64,000 nt of DNA from Tepidiphilus succinatimandens (GTDB lineage Bacteria > Pseudomonadota > Gammaproteobacteria > Burkholderiales > Rhodocyclaceae), in assembly GCF_006503695.1 (NCBI RefSeq), contig NZ_SBIK01000001.1, positions 62,001-126,000 of the forward strand, read 5' to 3'. Positions 51,751-59,788 of the stretch are shown in pieces; the first letter of the stretch is position 1; the number at the start of each line of letters is the position of its first letter. The translations under genes and the position numbers were made by a program. A model generated the notes under the pieces. It worked only from the letters and a program-made list of their open reading frames with translations, ran no database searches and was not told the origin of the DNA.

Positions 51751-52635
51751 TCAATCCTCATCTTCCCGCCCTCTGGCGAGCCCTTGGGCGTAAAGCCGGT
51801 TCTTGGACGCGCCAGTCAATTCCGCCGCCAGCCGCACCGCCTCGCCGAACGGCACCCCGGCCTGCGTCAGGCGCGCGAGCACCCTCCGCCCCTCGTCCTC
51901 GCGCGCGGCCTGCGCCTCTCCCGGACCCAGAATGAGGACGAACTCGCCGCGCGTGCGCTCGGGGCGCTCCTCGAGCCAAGCAGGCATCTGCGCAAGTGGC
52001 AGGCGCACCGTTTCCTCGAAGCGCTTGGTGAGCTCGCGCGCAAGGAAGAGTTCGCGCGTCCCGCCCAGCACCTCCAGCATGTCGGCCACGCTCTCGCGCA
52101 CCCGGTGCGGCGCCTCGTAGCACGCCACCGGCACTTCCTCGGCCGCGAGCGAAGCCAGGAGCTTGCGCCGCGCCGCCTGCTTCGGCGGCAGAAACCCGAT
52201 GAAACGAAACCCCGGCTCGACGAAACCGGCCACCGACAGCGCCGCGATCACGGCGCTCGGCCCCGGCACCGGCACCGCCGCGAAGCCGGCCGCGCGCACG
52301 GCGGCGACGATGCGCGCGCCCGGATCGCAGATGCCGGGCGTGCCCGCATCGGAAATCAGCGCCACGTGTTCGCCACGAGAAAGCCGCGCCACGATCGCCT
52401 GCGCCGCGGCCTGCTCGTTGTGCTCGTGCGCCGGCAGCATCGGCGTGCGGATGCCCCAGGCATCGAGCAGCCGCTGGCTGTGGCGCGTGTCCTCGGCCGC
52501 GATACAATCGACCCCAGCAAGTACCGCGCGCGCCCGCGGACTCAGATCGGCCAGATTCCCCAAAGGGGTAGCCACCACGTAGAGCGCCGGCGCGGCCTGA
52601 CGCCACGCCCCCTGCGCGATCACTTCCGGATCCAT
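51751..52635 (-). CDS. rsmI: 16S rRNA (cytidine(1402)-2'-O)-methyltransferase
   Basis: RsmI (YraL) adds the 2'-O-methyl to C1402, the same nucleotide that RsmH methylates at N4. The 294 residues contain the tetrapyrrole-methylase-fold motifs LYVVATPLGNLADLSPRA, AAEDTRHSQRLL, ISDAGTPGICDPG and VPGPSAVIAALSVAG. The ATG is 11 bases from that of the divergent yraN, with GGGAGCG as ribosome site. lpoA, which follows rsmI in E. coli, is not here. Confidence 0.97.
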   Translation of the reverse strand: MDPEVIAQGAWRQAAPALYVVATPLGNLADLSPRARAVLAGVDCIAAEDTRHSQRLLDAWGIRTPMLPAHEHNEQAAAQAIVARLSRGEHVALISDAGTPGICDPGARIVAAVRAAGFAAVPVPGPSAVIAALSVAGFVEPGFRFIGFLPPKQAARRKLLASLAAEEVPVACYEAPHRVRESVADMLEVLGGTRELFLARELTKRFEETVRLPLAQMPAWLEERPERTRGEFVLILGPGEAQAAREDEGRRVLARLTQAGVPFGEAVRLAAELTGASKNRLYAQGLARGREDED

Positions 52636-52646
52636 CGCTCCCGCCC

Positions 52647-53060
52647 ATGACACGAAAACCCGATTTTGCGCCCAATCCCGCCCCCGCCACAAGCGCCCGC
52701 GCCGTCGGCACCGCGTACGAGGCGCTCGCCGCCGCCTGGATCGAACGCCAAGGCGTGCGCCTGCTCGCGCGCAACGCCGCCAGCCGCCGCGGGGAGATCG
52801 ACCTCATCGGCCTGCACCACGGCACGCTCGTCTTCTTCGAAGTCCGCCACCGCCGGCGCAGCGACTACGGCGGCGCCGCCGAGAGCGTCACTGCCGCAAA
52901 ACAGCGGCGCATCCTCGCCGCCGCCCGCTACTGGCTCAACGGTCCCGCAGGGCGACACCATATGGACCGCCCCTGCCGCTTCGACGTGCTCGCCTTCGAC
53001 GGCGAAGCGCAGATCCCCGAGTGGATCCAAGGCGCCTTCGACCTCGGCGCGGCATGGTGA
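52647..53060 (+). CDS. yraN: YraN family (UPF0102) nuclease-fold protein
   Basis: UPF0102 proteins have a restriction-endonuclease-like fold and no proven role. The 137 residues carry the core motifs GTAYEALAAAW, RNAASRRGEIDLIG (acidic residues) and VFFEVRHRRRSDYGGAAESV. In most members the last motif is E-V-K; here arginine stands in place of the lysine. No Shine-Dalgarno sequence is visible, and the promoter must lie inside rsmI. diaA follows after 26 bases. Confidence 0.93.
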   Translation: MTRKPDFAPNPAPATSARAVGTAYEALAAAWIERQGVRLLARNAASRRGEIDLIGLHHGTLVFFEVRHRRRSDYGGAAESVTAAKQRRILAAARYWLNGPAGRHHMDRPCRFDVLAFDGEAQIPEWIQGAFDLGAAW

Positions 53061-53086
53061 GCGACACGCCATGTTAGACTAAATCG

Positions 53087-53638
53087 ATGGATCTGATCGA
53101 ACACCTCACCGAGCCCTTCCTCTTCCAGGCCGCCCTCTTGCAGGAGACGGCACCGGCGCTCGCCGCCCCCTGCGCCGCGGCCGCCGAGATTCTCGCGCAG
53201 AGCCTGCTGCAGAGCGGCCGCATCCTCGTCTGGGCCGAGGGGCCGGAACGGGCGCTCGCCGAGCTCTTCGTGCAGCGCCTGTGGCATGGGCTCGACCGCG
53301 AGCGCCCGCCGGTGGCGGCACTGCGGCTCGAAGGCGAAGGAGAGGACGTGCTTCGCCCCTTCACGGCGCTGGCGCAGCCGGGCGATACGCTCGTCTTGCT
53401 CTTCGCCCGTCCGAATCCGACCGCCACGGCGCTGCGCGAGGCCGCCCACGAAAACGGCATCGCCCTGGTCGCGCTCGGCACCGACCCCGCGGGCACATGG
53501 TTCGCCGAACTCGCCGGCAGCGACGTCCCGCTGGAGCTGCCGGAACTGCCGCCGTCGCGCCACGGCGAACTCATGCTCTTCACGCTCGATCTTCTCGTCG
53601 AAGCCCTCGACGCCGTTCTCCTCGGAGATTTCGCATGA
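53087..53638 (+). CDS. diaA: SIS-domain protein, DiaA type
   Basis: DiaA binds DnaA and promotes replication initiation in E. coli; the fold is that of phosphoheptose isomerase (GmhA). The 183 residues have a helical N-terminus and an SIS core (GRILVWAEGPERALAELF, DTLVLLFARPNPTATALRE). The usual GNGGSA loop of GmhA is replaced by AEGPER, which argues for a regulatory rather than enzymatic role. It sits between yraN and dolP as in E. coli. Confidence 0.8.
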   Translation: MDLIEHLTEPFLFQAALLQETAPALAAPCAAAAEILAQSLLQSGRILVWAEGPERALAELFVQRLWHGLDRERPPVAALRLEGEGEDVLRPFTALAQPGDTLVLLFARPNPTATALREAAHENGIALVALGTDPAGTWFAELAGSDVPLELPELPPSRHGELMLFTLDLLVEALDAVLLGDFA

Positions 53639-54294
53639 CCCGCACCCCTCTGCGTTCCACCCTCGTCCTGTTCGCGATCGCTGCCGCGACGGCGCTGCCG
53701 CTTGCCGGCTGTTTTCCCATCATGGCGGGCGGCGCGGCGGTAACCGCCTCGGTCGCCTCCGACCGGCGCACCAGCGGCGCCATGGTCGACGACGAGGCGA
53801 TCGAATGGAAAGTCGGCGACAAGATCGCCCAGCGCCTGGGCGATCGCGTCCACATCAACGTCACTTCCTACAACCGCATCGTGCTGCTCACGGGCGAAGC
53901 CCCGCGTGAGGAAGACAAGGCGCTGGCCGAGCAGCTCGCCCGCGAGACCGACAACGTGCGCGACGTGGTCAACGAAATCCAGATCGCCAACCCCACCTCG
54001 CTCGGCTCGCGCGCGAGCGATTCGAGCATCACGGCGCAGGTCAAGGCCCGCTTCGTCAACCAGAGCAACGGCGCCTTCGCCGCCAACCATGTCAAGGTCG
54101 TCACCGAGAACGGCGTCGTCTACCTCATGGGGCTCGTCACCCGGCGCGAGGCCGACGCCGCCACCCAGATCGCCCGCACCACCAGCGGCGTGCGCAAGGT
54201 CGTGCGCGTCTTCGAATACATCCCCGAAGAAGAAGCCCGCCGGCTCGACCGCCAAGGCGCCGAACCCAAGGATACGCCGAAAGGCAACCCCTGA
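53635..54294 (+). CDS. dolP: Dual BON-domain outer-membrane lipoprotein DolP
   Basis: DolP (YraP) localises to the division site in the outer membrane and supports envelope integrity and the BAM complex. The 219 residues have a signal peptide with lipobox LAGC and two BON domains at about 55-120 (HINVTSYNRIVLLTGEAP) and 130-200 (KVVTENGVVYLMGLVTRREAD). The ATG overlaps the diaA stop codon by four bases. Confidence 0.94.
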   Translation: MTRTPLRSTLVLFAIAAATALPLAGCFPIMAGGAAVTASVASDRRTSGAMVDDEAIEWKVGDKIAQRLGDRVHINVTSYNRIVLLTGEAPREEDKALAEQLARETDNVRDVVNEIQIANPTSLGSRASDSSITAQVKARFVNQSNGAFAANHVKVVTENGVVYLMGLVTRREADAATQIARTTSGVRKVVRVFEYIPEEEARRLDRQGAEPKDTPKGNP

Positions 54295-54295
54295 T

Positions 54296-55303
54296 TCAGG
54301 CTTTCACGTCGAGGTGCGAGACGGTGCCGACGCTGCCCGACTCGCGCAGATAGATTCCCGTGCTGCGCAGCATCCCCAGAGCCTGGCTGCCGTCGGTCAC
54401 CGTCAGCGGCGTCGCCGCCCGCGCCAGGCCGATCGCGCCGACGTCCGCCTCGGGCAGCGCGATCAAGGCATCGCGACGATACGGATGCCAGACGTAGAGC
54501 TGCGACCACGCCGGGTCGCTCTCGTCGATCCAGCCGTTGCCGTCGGTATCGAGCGCAGCGAGTTCGCCGAAGCCGTCGCCGGTGCTCGGACCGAAGAGCT
54601 CCCGTCCGTCATCGACGCGGCCATTGCCATCGCGATCGAACACGAGGAACCCCTTGCCGCTCGTCGGCAGCGGCAGATTCACCTCCGAGCCGTCGCCGTG
54701 CAGATCGAAGCGAAAGCCGAAGTCGCGCAATTCCGCCTCCGTGTCGGCGAAATCGAGCACCAGCGGATCTTGCGCCTCCGCACCGAACGCCGCCCGCACC
54801 TCGGTGGCGGTGGCGCGCGTGAGCGCCAAGCCCAGAGAAAACTCGATGCTGCGCCCGTCGGCCGTCTGCACGCGGCCACTCGCCGAGAAGGAGAGCTGCT
54901 CCACCGTCAGGGTACGCACCGTCAGCGTCCCGCCCAAGCCGGTGCCGCTGCTGGCTGAACTACTGGCGGAATCTTCGGGCACGCGAGCGGCCGCCGGCAC
55001 TTCCGCCGATGGCGTCTCGATCTGACGGACTTCGACCAGATCGATCGAACGCCCCAGAGCCCACTCGAGCAGGCGTTTCAACACCTGTAAAGACGGGGAC
55101 AAATCCCCCTCCTCCTGCACCGGCTCGGTCGGAATCGCGGCGGAAGTCTGCATCTGCCGCCCCGCCTCCTGCAGCCGCGCGGCGGCCTCATCCCTGCTTC
55201 CGCTCGCCCCCTCCTTCCGCCCCGTCAGGCGTAGCGACGCCTCTTGCCGTTGCCACGACGCAGACTGCGATTCCATCGCCACCCGTGAATCCACGATCTT
55301 CAT
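54296..55303 (-). CDS. Uncharacterised protein with calcium-loop-like motifs, probably flagellar regulon
   Basis: The 335 residues have no signal peptide. The N-terminal 150 residues are low in hydrophobics and Ser/Ala/Gln-rich. The C-terminal half has two Asp-rich loops resembling EF-hand or dockerin calcium sites, DRDGNGRVDDGRELFG and DTDGNGWIDESD, and ends STGIYLRESGSVGTVSHLD. From memory this matches a widespread proteobacterial family of unknown function. GGGGGAGAGG precedes the ATG. A sigma-28-like promoter lies about 32 bases upstream, so control by FliA is likely. It could be exported through the flagellar apparatus or act at the surface; neither is shown. Confidence 0.8.
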   Translation of the reverse strand: MKIVDSRVAMESQSASWQRQEASLRLTGRKEGASGSRDEAAARLQEAGRQMQTSAAIPTEPVQEEGDLSPSLQVLKRLLEWALGRSIDLVEVRQIETPSAEVPAAARVPEDSASSSASSGTGLGGTLTVRTLTVEQLSFSASGRVQTADGRSIEFSLGLALTRATATEVRAAFGAEAQDPLVLDFADTEAELRDFGFRFDLHGDGSEVNLPLPTSGKGFLVFDRDGNGRVDDGRELFGPSTGDGFGELAALDTDGNGWIDESDPAWSQLYVWHPYRRDALIALPEADVGAIGLARAATPLTVTDGSQALGMLRSTGIYLRESGSVGTVSHLDVKA

Positions 55304-55334
55304 GGCCCCTCTCCCCCGGAACGTCTTGGGTGTG

Positions 55335-55361
55335 TTTACGGCAAATGCCAAAAAAACTTGA
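55335..55361 (-). promoter_or_regulatory. Sigma-28 (FliA)-like promoter
   Basis: On the minus strand TCAAGTTT (55354-55361) and GCCGTAAA (55335-55342) are separated by exactly 11 bases. The FliA consensus is TAAAGTTT-N11-GCCGATAA, so there is one mismatch in the -35 and two in the -10. The predicted start is about 24 bases before the unknown gene and leaves room for its ribosome site. Confidence 0.7.
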
Positions 55362-55409
55362 GGCCATAAAGGGTTGTGTGCCAGTTCAAGCCCCCTGCCG
55401 CGGACCCGC

Positions 55410-56042
55410 TCAGTACACCACGATCTCCGCCTCCAGGCTGCGCCAGAGATACCACGTCGCCGCCGTGCGCCACGGGCGCCAGCGCTCGCCGGCTTCGAGC
55501 CACACCCGCCGCGGCGCCTTCTGCGGCAGCCCCGCATGGCGCACGAGCGCCCGGCGCAGACCCAGGTCGTCGATCGGCCACACGTCCGGCCGCCACAGAT
55601 GGAAGATGAGGAACATCTCCGCCGTCCAGCGACCGATGCCACGCACGGCGAGCAGCGTGCGCAGGATCTCCTCGTCGCCCATCTCCCGCCAGCGCCGGGG
55701 ATCGAGCCGCCCGGCGATGAAATGCTCCGCCAGATCGACGAGCCAGGACGCCTTGGCGCCGGACAGGCCCGCCTCGCGCAGGCGCGCCGCCCCCGCCTGG
55801 AGCACGGTCTGCGGTGAGATCGCCCCGAGTCCTCCTTCGAGCCGCTCCCACACCCGGCGCGCCGCCTGCACCGACAGCTGCTGCCCGACGATCGCCCGGG
55901 CGAGCGTGGCGAATGCATCGCCGGAGGGCGCCACGGCGGGCGGCCTTGACCGCGCGATCAGCGTCGCGAGCAAGGCGTCGCGCGCCCCCAGCGCCGCACA
56001 GGCTTCTTCCCACCACTCGGGAGCCATCCCCCCTTCGCTCAT
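55410..56042 (-). CDS. DNA-3-methyladenine glycosylase, AlkA/HhH-GPD type
   Basis: The enzyme removes alkylated bases in base excision repair. The 210 residues carry the helix-hairpin-helix LLAVRGIGRWTAEMFLIF and the catalytic aspartate in DVWPIDDLGLRRAL, as in AlkA and yeast MAG. The N-terminal AlkA domain is absent, as in the short bacterial forms. GGAGGATC precedes the ATG, which overlaps the mpl stop codon by four bases. Confidence 0.92.
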   Translation of the reverse strand: MSEGGMAPEWWEEACAALGARDALLATLIARSRPPAVAPSGDAFATLARAIVGQQLSVQAARRVWERLEGGLGAISPQTVLQAGAARLREAGLSGAKASWLVDLAEHFIAGRLDPRRWREMGDEEILRTLLAVRGIGRWTAEMFLIFHLWRPDVWPIDDLGLRRALVRHAGLPQKAPRRVWLEAGERWRPWRTAATWYLWRSLEAEIVVY

Positions 56043-57409
56043 GATCCTCCCTCGCGTGCGGCGAGCGCCGTGAGCAGCCGCTCGTGGATGCCCTCGAAAC
56101 TGCCGTTGCTCATCACGAGGATCGCATCGCCCGGGCGCGCCTGCGCGACGATTCCGGCCACGAACGCCTCGATCTCCTCGCCCACCGTCGCCCGCACCCC
56201 GAGCGGGGCCAGCGCCTCGCGCGCATCCCAGCTCAGACCCCTGGCGTAGCAATGCACCCGATCCGCTCCGGCGAGCGCCTCGGGCAAGGCGGCGCGCATC
56301 ACGCCCAGTTTCATCGTGTTCGAACGCGGCTCGAAGACCGCGATCAAGCGCCCCGGCACGCGCGGACGCAGCGCGGCGATCGTCTCGCGGATCGCCGTCG
56401 GATGATGGGCGAAATCGTCATAGACCGCCACGCCGGCCACGACCCCGCGCCGCTCCAGCCGCCGACGCACGCCGCGGAATTCGGCCAGCGCCGCGAGCCC
56501 ATCCTGCGGACGCACCCCGACGTGGCGCGCCGCGGAGAGCGCCGCGAGCGCATCGAGGGCGTTGTGCCGCCCCGGCACCGGCAGTGCGATCTCGCCCAGC
56601 GGGCGCCCCTCGCAGAAAAACTCGGCCGAAGCGCCGTCTTCCGCGACCGCCACCGTCCATTCCGCATCCGGACCCGGCACCAGCCCGAAGCGCTCCACCT
56701 GCGACCAGCAGCCGCGGGCGAGCACCCGTTCGAGTGCCGCTTCGCCGGCGAGCGCCACGATGCGCCCCGAGCGCGGCATCGTGCGCACCAGATGGTGGAA
56801 CTGCGTCTCGATCGCAGCCAGATCGGGGTAGATGTCCGCGTGGTCGAACTCCAGGTTGTTGAGAATCGCCGTGCGCGGCCGATAGTGCACGAATTTCGCC
56901 CGCTTGTCGCAGAAGGCCGTGTCGTACTCGTCGGCCTCGATCACGAAGAACGGCCCCGCCCCCAGTTGCGACGAACGCGCGAAATTTCCCGGCACTCCAC
57001 CGATGAGAAAACCCGGAGCGAGCCCGTTCGCCTCGAGAATCCAGGCGAGCATCGAACTCGTGGTCGTCTTGCCGTGCGTTCCTGCCACCGCCAGCGTCCA
57101 CCGGCCGGGCAGGATGTGCTCGGCCAGCCACTGCGGCCCGGAGACGTAGGGCAGCCCCCGGTCGAGGATCTCCTCGAGCAACGGGTTGCCGCGCGAGATG
57201 GCATTGCCCACCACGAAGACATCGACCGGCAGATCCGCCTGCTCCGCCCCGTAGCCCTCGATCCAATCGATCCTCTCGGCCTCGAGCAGCTCGGACATGG
57301 GCGGATACACATTCGCGTCACAGCCGCTGACCTCGTGCCCGGCCTGCCGCGCCAAAAGCGCGAGGCTTCCCATGAAGGTGCCACCGATCCCCAGCACATG
57401 GATGCGCAT
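56039..57409 (-). CDS. mpl: UDP-MurNAc:L-Ala-gamma-D-Glu-meso-DAP ligase
   Basis: Mpl recycles murein by ligating the salvaged tripeptide to UDP-MurNAc. The 456 residues have the MurC-like start IHVLGIGGTFMGSLALLARQ, the P-loop [33 protein letters not shown] and DDFAHHPTAIRET. The distinctive NLEFDHADIYPDL stretch separates Mpl from MurC. It is divergent from the nucleotidyltransferase-like gene with 74 bases between the starts. Confidence 0.97.
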   Translation of the reverse strand: MRIHVLGIGGTFMGSLALLARQAGHEVSGCDANVYPPMSELLEAERIDWIEGYGAEQADLPVDVFVVGNAISRGNPLLEEILDRGLPYVSGPQWLAEHILPGRWTLAVAGTHGKTTTSSMLAWILEANGLAPGFLIGGVPGNFARSSQLGAGPFFVIEADEYDTAFCDKRAKFVHYRPRTAILNNLEFDHADIYPDLAAIETQFHHLVRTMPRSGRIVALAGEAALERVLARGCWSQVERFGLVPGPDAEWTVAVAEDGASAEFFCEGRPLGEIALPVPGRHNALDALAALSAARHVGVRPQDGLAALAEFRGVRRRLERRGVVAGVAVYDDFAHHPTAIRETIAALRPRVPGRLIAVFEPRSNTMKLGVMRAALPEALAGADRVHCYARGLSWDAREALAPLGVRATVGEEIEAFVAGIVAQARPGDAILVMSNGSFEGIHERLLTALAAREGGS

Positions 57410-57444
57410 CGCCTCTTACCCCTCGAGCGGAAAAACGCCGATGG

Positions 57445-57450
57445 TAAAAT
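57445..57450 (+). promoter_or_regulatory. Extended -10 box in the mpl divergent region
   Basis: TAAAAT preceded by TGG forms an extended -10 element 33 bases before the gene at 57484. No clear -35 box is seen. Confidence 0.45.
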
Positions 57451-57483
57451 GCCCCACGATCCTGCACAACCCGTGGAACGCCC

Positions 57484-58101
57484 ATGCCCAGCAGCCGCAC
57501 CTTCGAGTCGCTCGACGCCCGCGAAGAGATCGCCGAGCTTGCCGCGCGGCTCATCTACGACGAAGGCATACGAGACTATGCGCTCGCCAAGCGCAAGGCC
57601 GTCAAGCAGCTCGGGTTGTCGCCGCGCACCATGCTGCCCACCAACGAAGCGATCGAAGAAGCGCTCGCGCGCCGCGCCGCCGAATACCAGGACGAGGACG
57701 ACGCCGAGCGGCTCGGGCGCATGCGCCGCGCTGCGGCCGAAGTGATGCGCTGGCTCGAGCCCTGGAGCACCTACCTCGTGGGCCACGTGCTCGAGGGCAC
57801 CGCCGGGCCGCTGTCGGTCGTCGACATCGACCTCTACGCCGAGAGCGCCAAGGAAGTCGAGATCTTCCTGCTCAACCACCCCTGGCTGCGTTTCGACGTC
57901 CACACGCCGCGCGCCGGTGGCGCCAAAGAACCCGAAACGGTCTTCGAGTTCGACTGGCACGGCGTGCCGGTGAGCCTGCGCATCTGGCCCCTGTCGAGCG
58001 AGCGCAACCTCAAGCGCAGCGAACACCGGGCGCGGCTGCCGGCCGTCCTTGCCCTGCTCGAACCGCCCGCCTCTCTTTCTCCGGCCGAGCCCGCGCGATG
58101 A
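57484..58101 (+). CDS. Conserved protein, possibly a divergent nucleotidyltransferase fold
   Basis: The 205 residues begin with a helical region (about 8-75) rich in Ala, Arg and Glu, then LVGHVLEGTAGPLSVVDIDLYAES at about 98-121. That stretch follows the nucleotidyltransferase pattern G-S-x-A-R-G...D-x-D, with the usual serine replaced by histidine and D-I-D intact. The remainder is alpha/beta. The four-base overlap with the thioredoxin-like gene downstream suggests cotranscription. Activity is unproven and the family name is not known to me. Confidence 0.85.
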   Translation: MPSSRTFESLDAREEIAELAARLIYDEGIRDYALAKRKAVKQLGLSPRTMLPTNEAIEEALARRAAEYQDEDDAERLGRMRRAAAEVMRWLEPWSTYLVGHVLEGTAGPLSVVDIDLYAESAKEVEIFLLNHPWLRFDVHTPRAGGAKEPETVFEFDWHGVPVSLRIWPLSSERNLKRSEHRARLPAVLALLEPPASLSPAEPAR

Positions 58102-58679
58102 CCTCCGCCGACCAGGAAGAGGCATCCTCCCCATTCCTACGACGCCGGCGGCTGCTCGCCGCCCTCGCTGCCTTGGGTCTGGGCGGCGCGCTCTTGTGGC
58201 TCGCCCGCCCCCAGGGCGACCCGGCGGCGCATGCGGCGCTCTCCCGCCTCATCTATGCCAAGCTGCAAGAGCCCGACGGAACCCCCAGGCGCATCGCCAC
58301 CGACTGGCGCGAGCGCGTGCGCATCGTCAATTTCTGGGCCACGTGGTGTCCTCCCTGCCGCGCCGAGCTGCCGCTGCTCGCCGCCGCGAGCCAGGCGTGG
58401 CCGGAAGAAAAAGTACAATTCCTCGGCCTCGCGCTCGACGACAAAGAGGCCGTGCGCCGCTATCTCGAACGCACCCCCTTGCCCTATCCCGTCCTCCTCG
58501 CCCCGCCCGCGCTCCTCGATCTCACCGTCCCCCTGGGCAACCGCCGCCGGGTCCTTCCCTTCACCCTGGTGATCGACCCCCACGAGGAACAGGTCGCCGC
58601 CCAGGTCGGACCCGTGACCCGCGCCAAGCTCGACGGCTGGATCCACGCTGCCCTCACGGACGACGCCGCGTCCCGCTGA
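58098..58679 (+). CDS. TlpA-family membrane-anchored thiol-disulfide protein
   Basis: The 193 residues have an N-terminal membrane anchor (about 18-38) and a periplasmic thioredoxin domain with the redox motif WCPPC in NFWATWCPPCRAELP, typical of TlpA/ResA. A cis-proline loop appears as RVLPFTLVIDPH. Such proteins keep periplasmic cysteines reduced, for example in cytochrome c or copper-site maturation. Its ATG overlaps the preceding stop codon. The next gene encodes an exported protein with a CPEC motif that may be a client. Confidence 0.9.
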   Translation: MTSADQEEASSPFLRRRRLLAALAALGLGGALLWLARPQGDPAAHAALSRLIYAKLQEPDGTPRRIATDWRERVRIVNFWATWCPPCRAELPLLAAASQAWPEEKVQFLGLALDDKEAVRRYLERTPLPYPVLLAPPALLDLTVPLGNRRRVLPFTLVIDPHEEQVAAQVGPVTRAKLDGWIHAALTDDAASR

Positions 58680-58771
58680 TTTCCAGCAATTTCCCGTTGC
58701 ACCTTCTCATCCAACGCCTTGCCCGGGCGCGTGCTATGATGAACAAAGACACCTTTTCCTTGGAGACTGCC

Positions 58772-59185
58772 ATGTCCCTCTCGTTGCGGCATCTTTGTCT
58801 GTTGTTCTTCCTGTGCTTTGGCGTGAGCCTCGCCCAGGCCCAGGGGACGGTCTCGTGCCCCGAGTGCGGTGTCGTCGATTCGATCCACGTCGTCAAGCGC
58901 GACTCACCGGGCGTGCTCGGCGCGATCGGCGGCGGTGTCGCCGGTGGCCTCGTGGGTAGCCAGATCGGCTCCGGCTCGGGCAAGACGGCGGCCACCGTCA
59001 TTGGCGTGGTCGGCGGTGCGCTCGCCGGCCGCGAAATCGAGCGCCGCCTGCGTTCCGACGAGGAATACGAGATCGTCGTGCGCATGGACGATGGAACCTA
59101 CCGTTCGGTACGTACCGACAAGACCCCCACCGTTCGCGCCGGCCAAAAAGTTCGCGTCCTCGGCGATACCGTCGTGCCGCGCTGA
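58772..59185 (+). CDS. Exported glycine-zipper protein with CPxC motif
   Basis: The 137 residues start with a signal peptide ending AQA (about residue 23). SCPECG follows within a few residues of the mature start. A glycine zipper (GAIGGGVAGGLVGSQIGSGSG) resembling the 17-kDa antigen/SlyB family spans about 55-85, and the C-terminus is a short beta-rich tail (RAGQKVRVLGD). No lipobox is present. GGAG lies seven bases before the chosen ATG; an earlier in-frame ATG would lengthen the signal peptide. TATGAT at 58735-58740 may be its -10 box. Confidence 0.85.
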   Translation: MSLSLRHLCLLFFLCFGVSLAQAQGTVSCPECGVVDSIHVVKRDSPGVLGAIGGGVAGGLVGSQIGSGSGKTAATVIGVVGGALAGREIERRLRSDEEYEIVVRMDDGTYRSVRTDKTPTVRAGQKVRVLGDTVVPR

Positions 59186-59273
59186 GCCGCATCCTGCGCG
59201 TGCCCGCCGGTAGATTTTGTCGGCGATTTGCGGCAAACTTCGGGTTTCGATCACGAAACCCGGAGCGGGCACG

Positions 59274-59759
59274 ATGCAAGATCCTTCCGGCCCCGGCACC
59301 GACGAACGCTCGGTGCCGCGCATTCTCGTCCTTCACGGCCCCAATCTCAATCTGCTCGGCGTGCGCGAGCCTCAAATCTACGGCCGCACCACGCTCTCCG
59401 ACATCCACGCCCGGCTCGAAGCGCGGGCGCAGGCCGCCGGTGCCCGCCTCGAATCCTTTCAAAGCAACCACGAAGGCGAGCTCGTCGACCGCATCCAGGC
59501 GGCGATGGAAGAAGGCGTAGACTTCATCCTCATCAACCCTGGCGCCTACACCCATACCAGCGTGGCGCTGCGCGATGCGCTCGCCGCCGTGAGCATCCCT
59601 TTCATCGAAGTCCATCTCTCCAACATCCACGCCAGAGAGCCCTTCCGGCATCACTCCTACCTCTCCGACCAGGCCGTCGGCGTCCTCTGCGGCCTGGGCG
59701 CCTACGGCTACGAGGCGGCGCTCGAATACGCCTTGCGTGCGCTGAACGCCGCCGACTGA
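59274..59759 (+). CDS. aroQ: 3-Dehydroquinate dehydratase, type II
   Basis: AroQ dehydrates 3-dehydroquinate to 3-dehydroshikimate. The 161 residues contain the conserved start [16 protein letters not shown] with the catalytic tyrosine in [22 protein letters not shown] and [16 protein letters not shown]. The ATG with GGAG upstream gives a short non-conserved N-terminal extension. Its position just before accB is the usual proteobacterial order. Confidence 0.97.
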   Translation: MQDPSGPGTDERSVPRILVLHGPNLNLLGVREPQIYGRTTLSDIHARLEARAQAAGARLESFQSNHEGELVDRIQAAMEEGVDFILINPGAYTHTSVALRDALAAVSIPFIEVHLSNIHAREPFRHHSYLSDQAVGVLCGLGAYGYEAALEYALRALNAAD

Positions 59760-59788
59760 CCTCCCACCCTCTTCGACGCGGAAACTCC

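Noticed and set aside
55365-55395. TGGCAC motif suggesting a sigma-54 promoter upstream of the 54.3-kb gene
   Set aside because: The required GC at -12 is absent at the right spacing, whereas the sigma-28-like match nearby has exact spacing.
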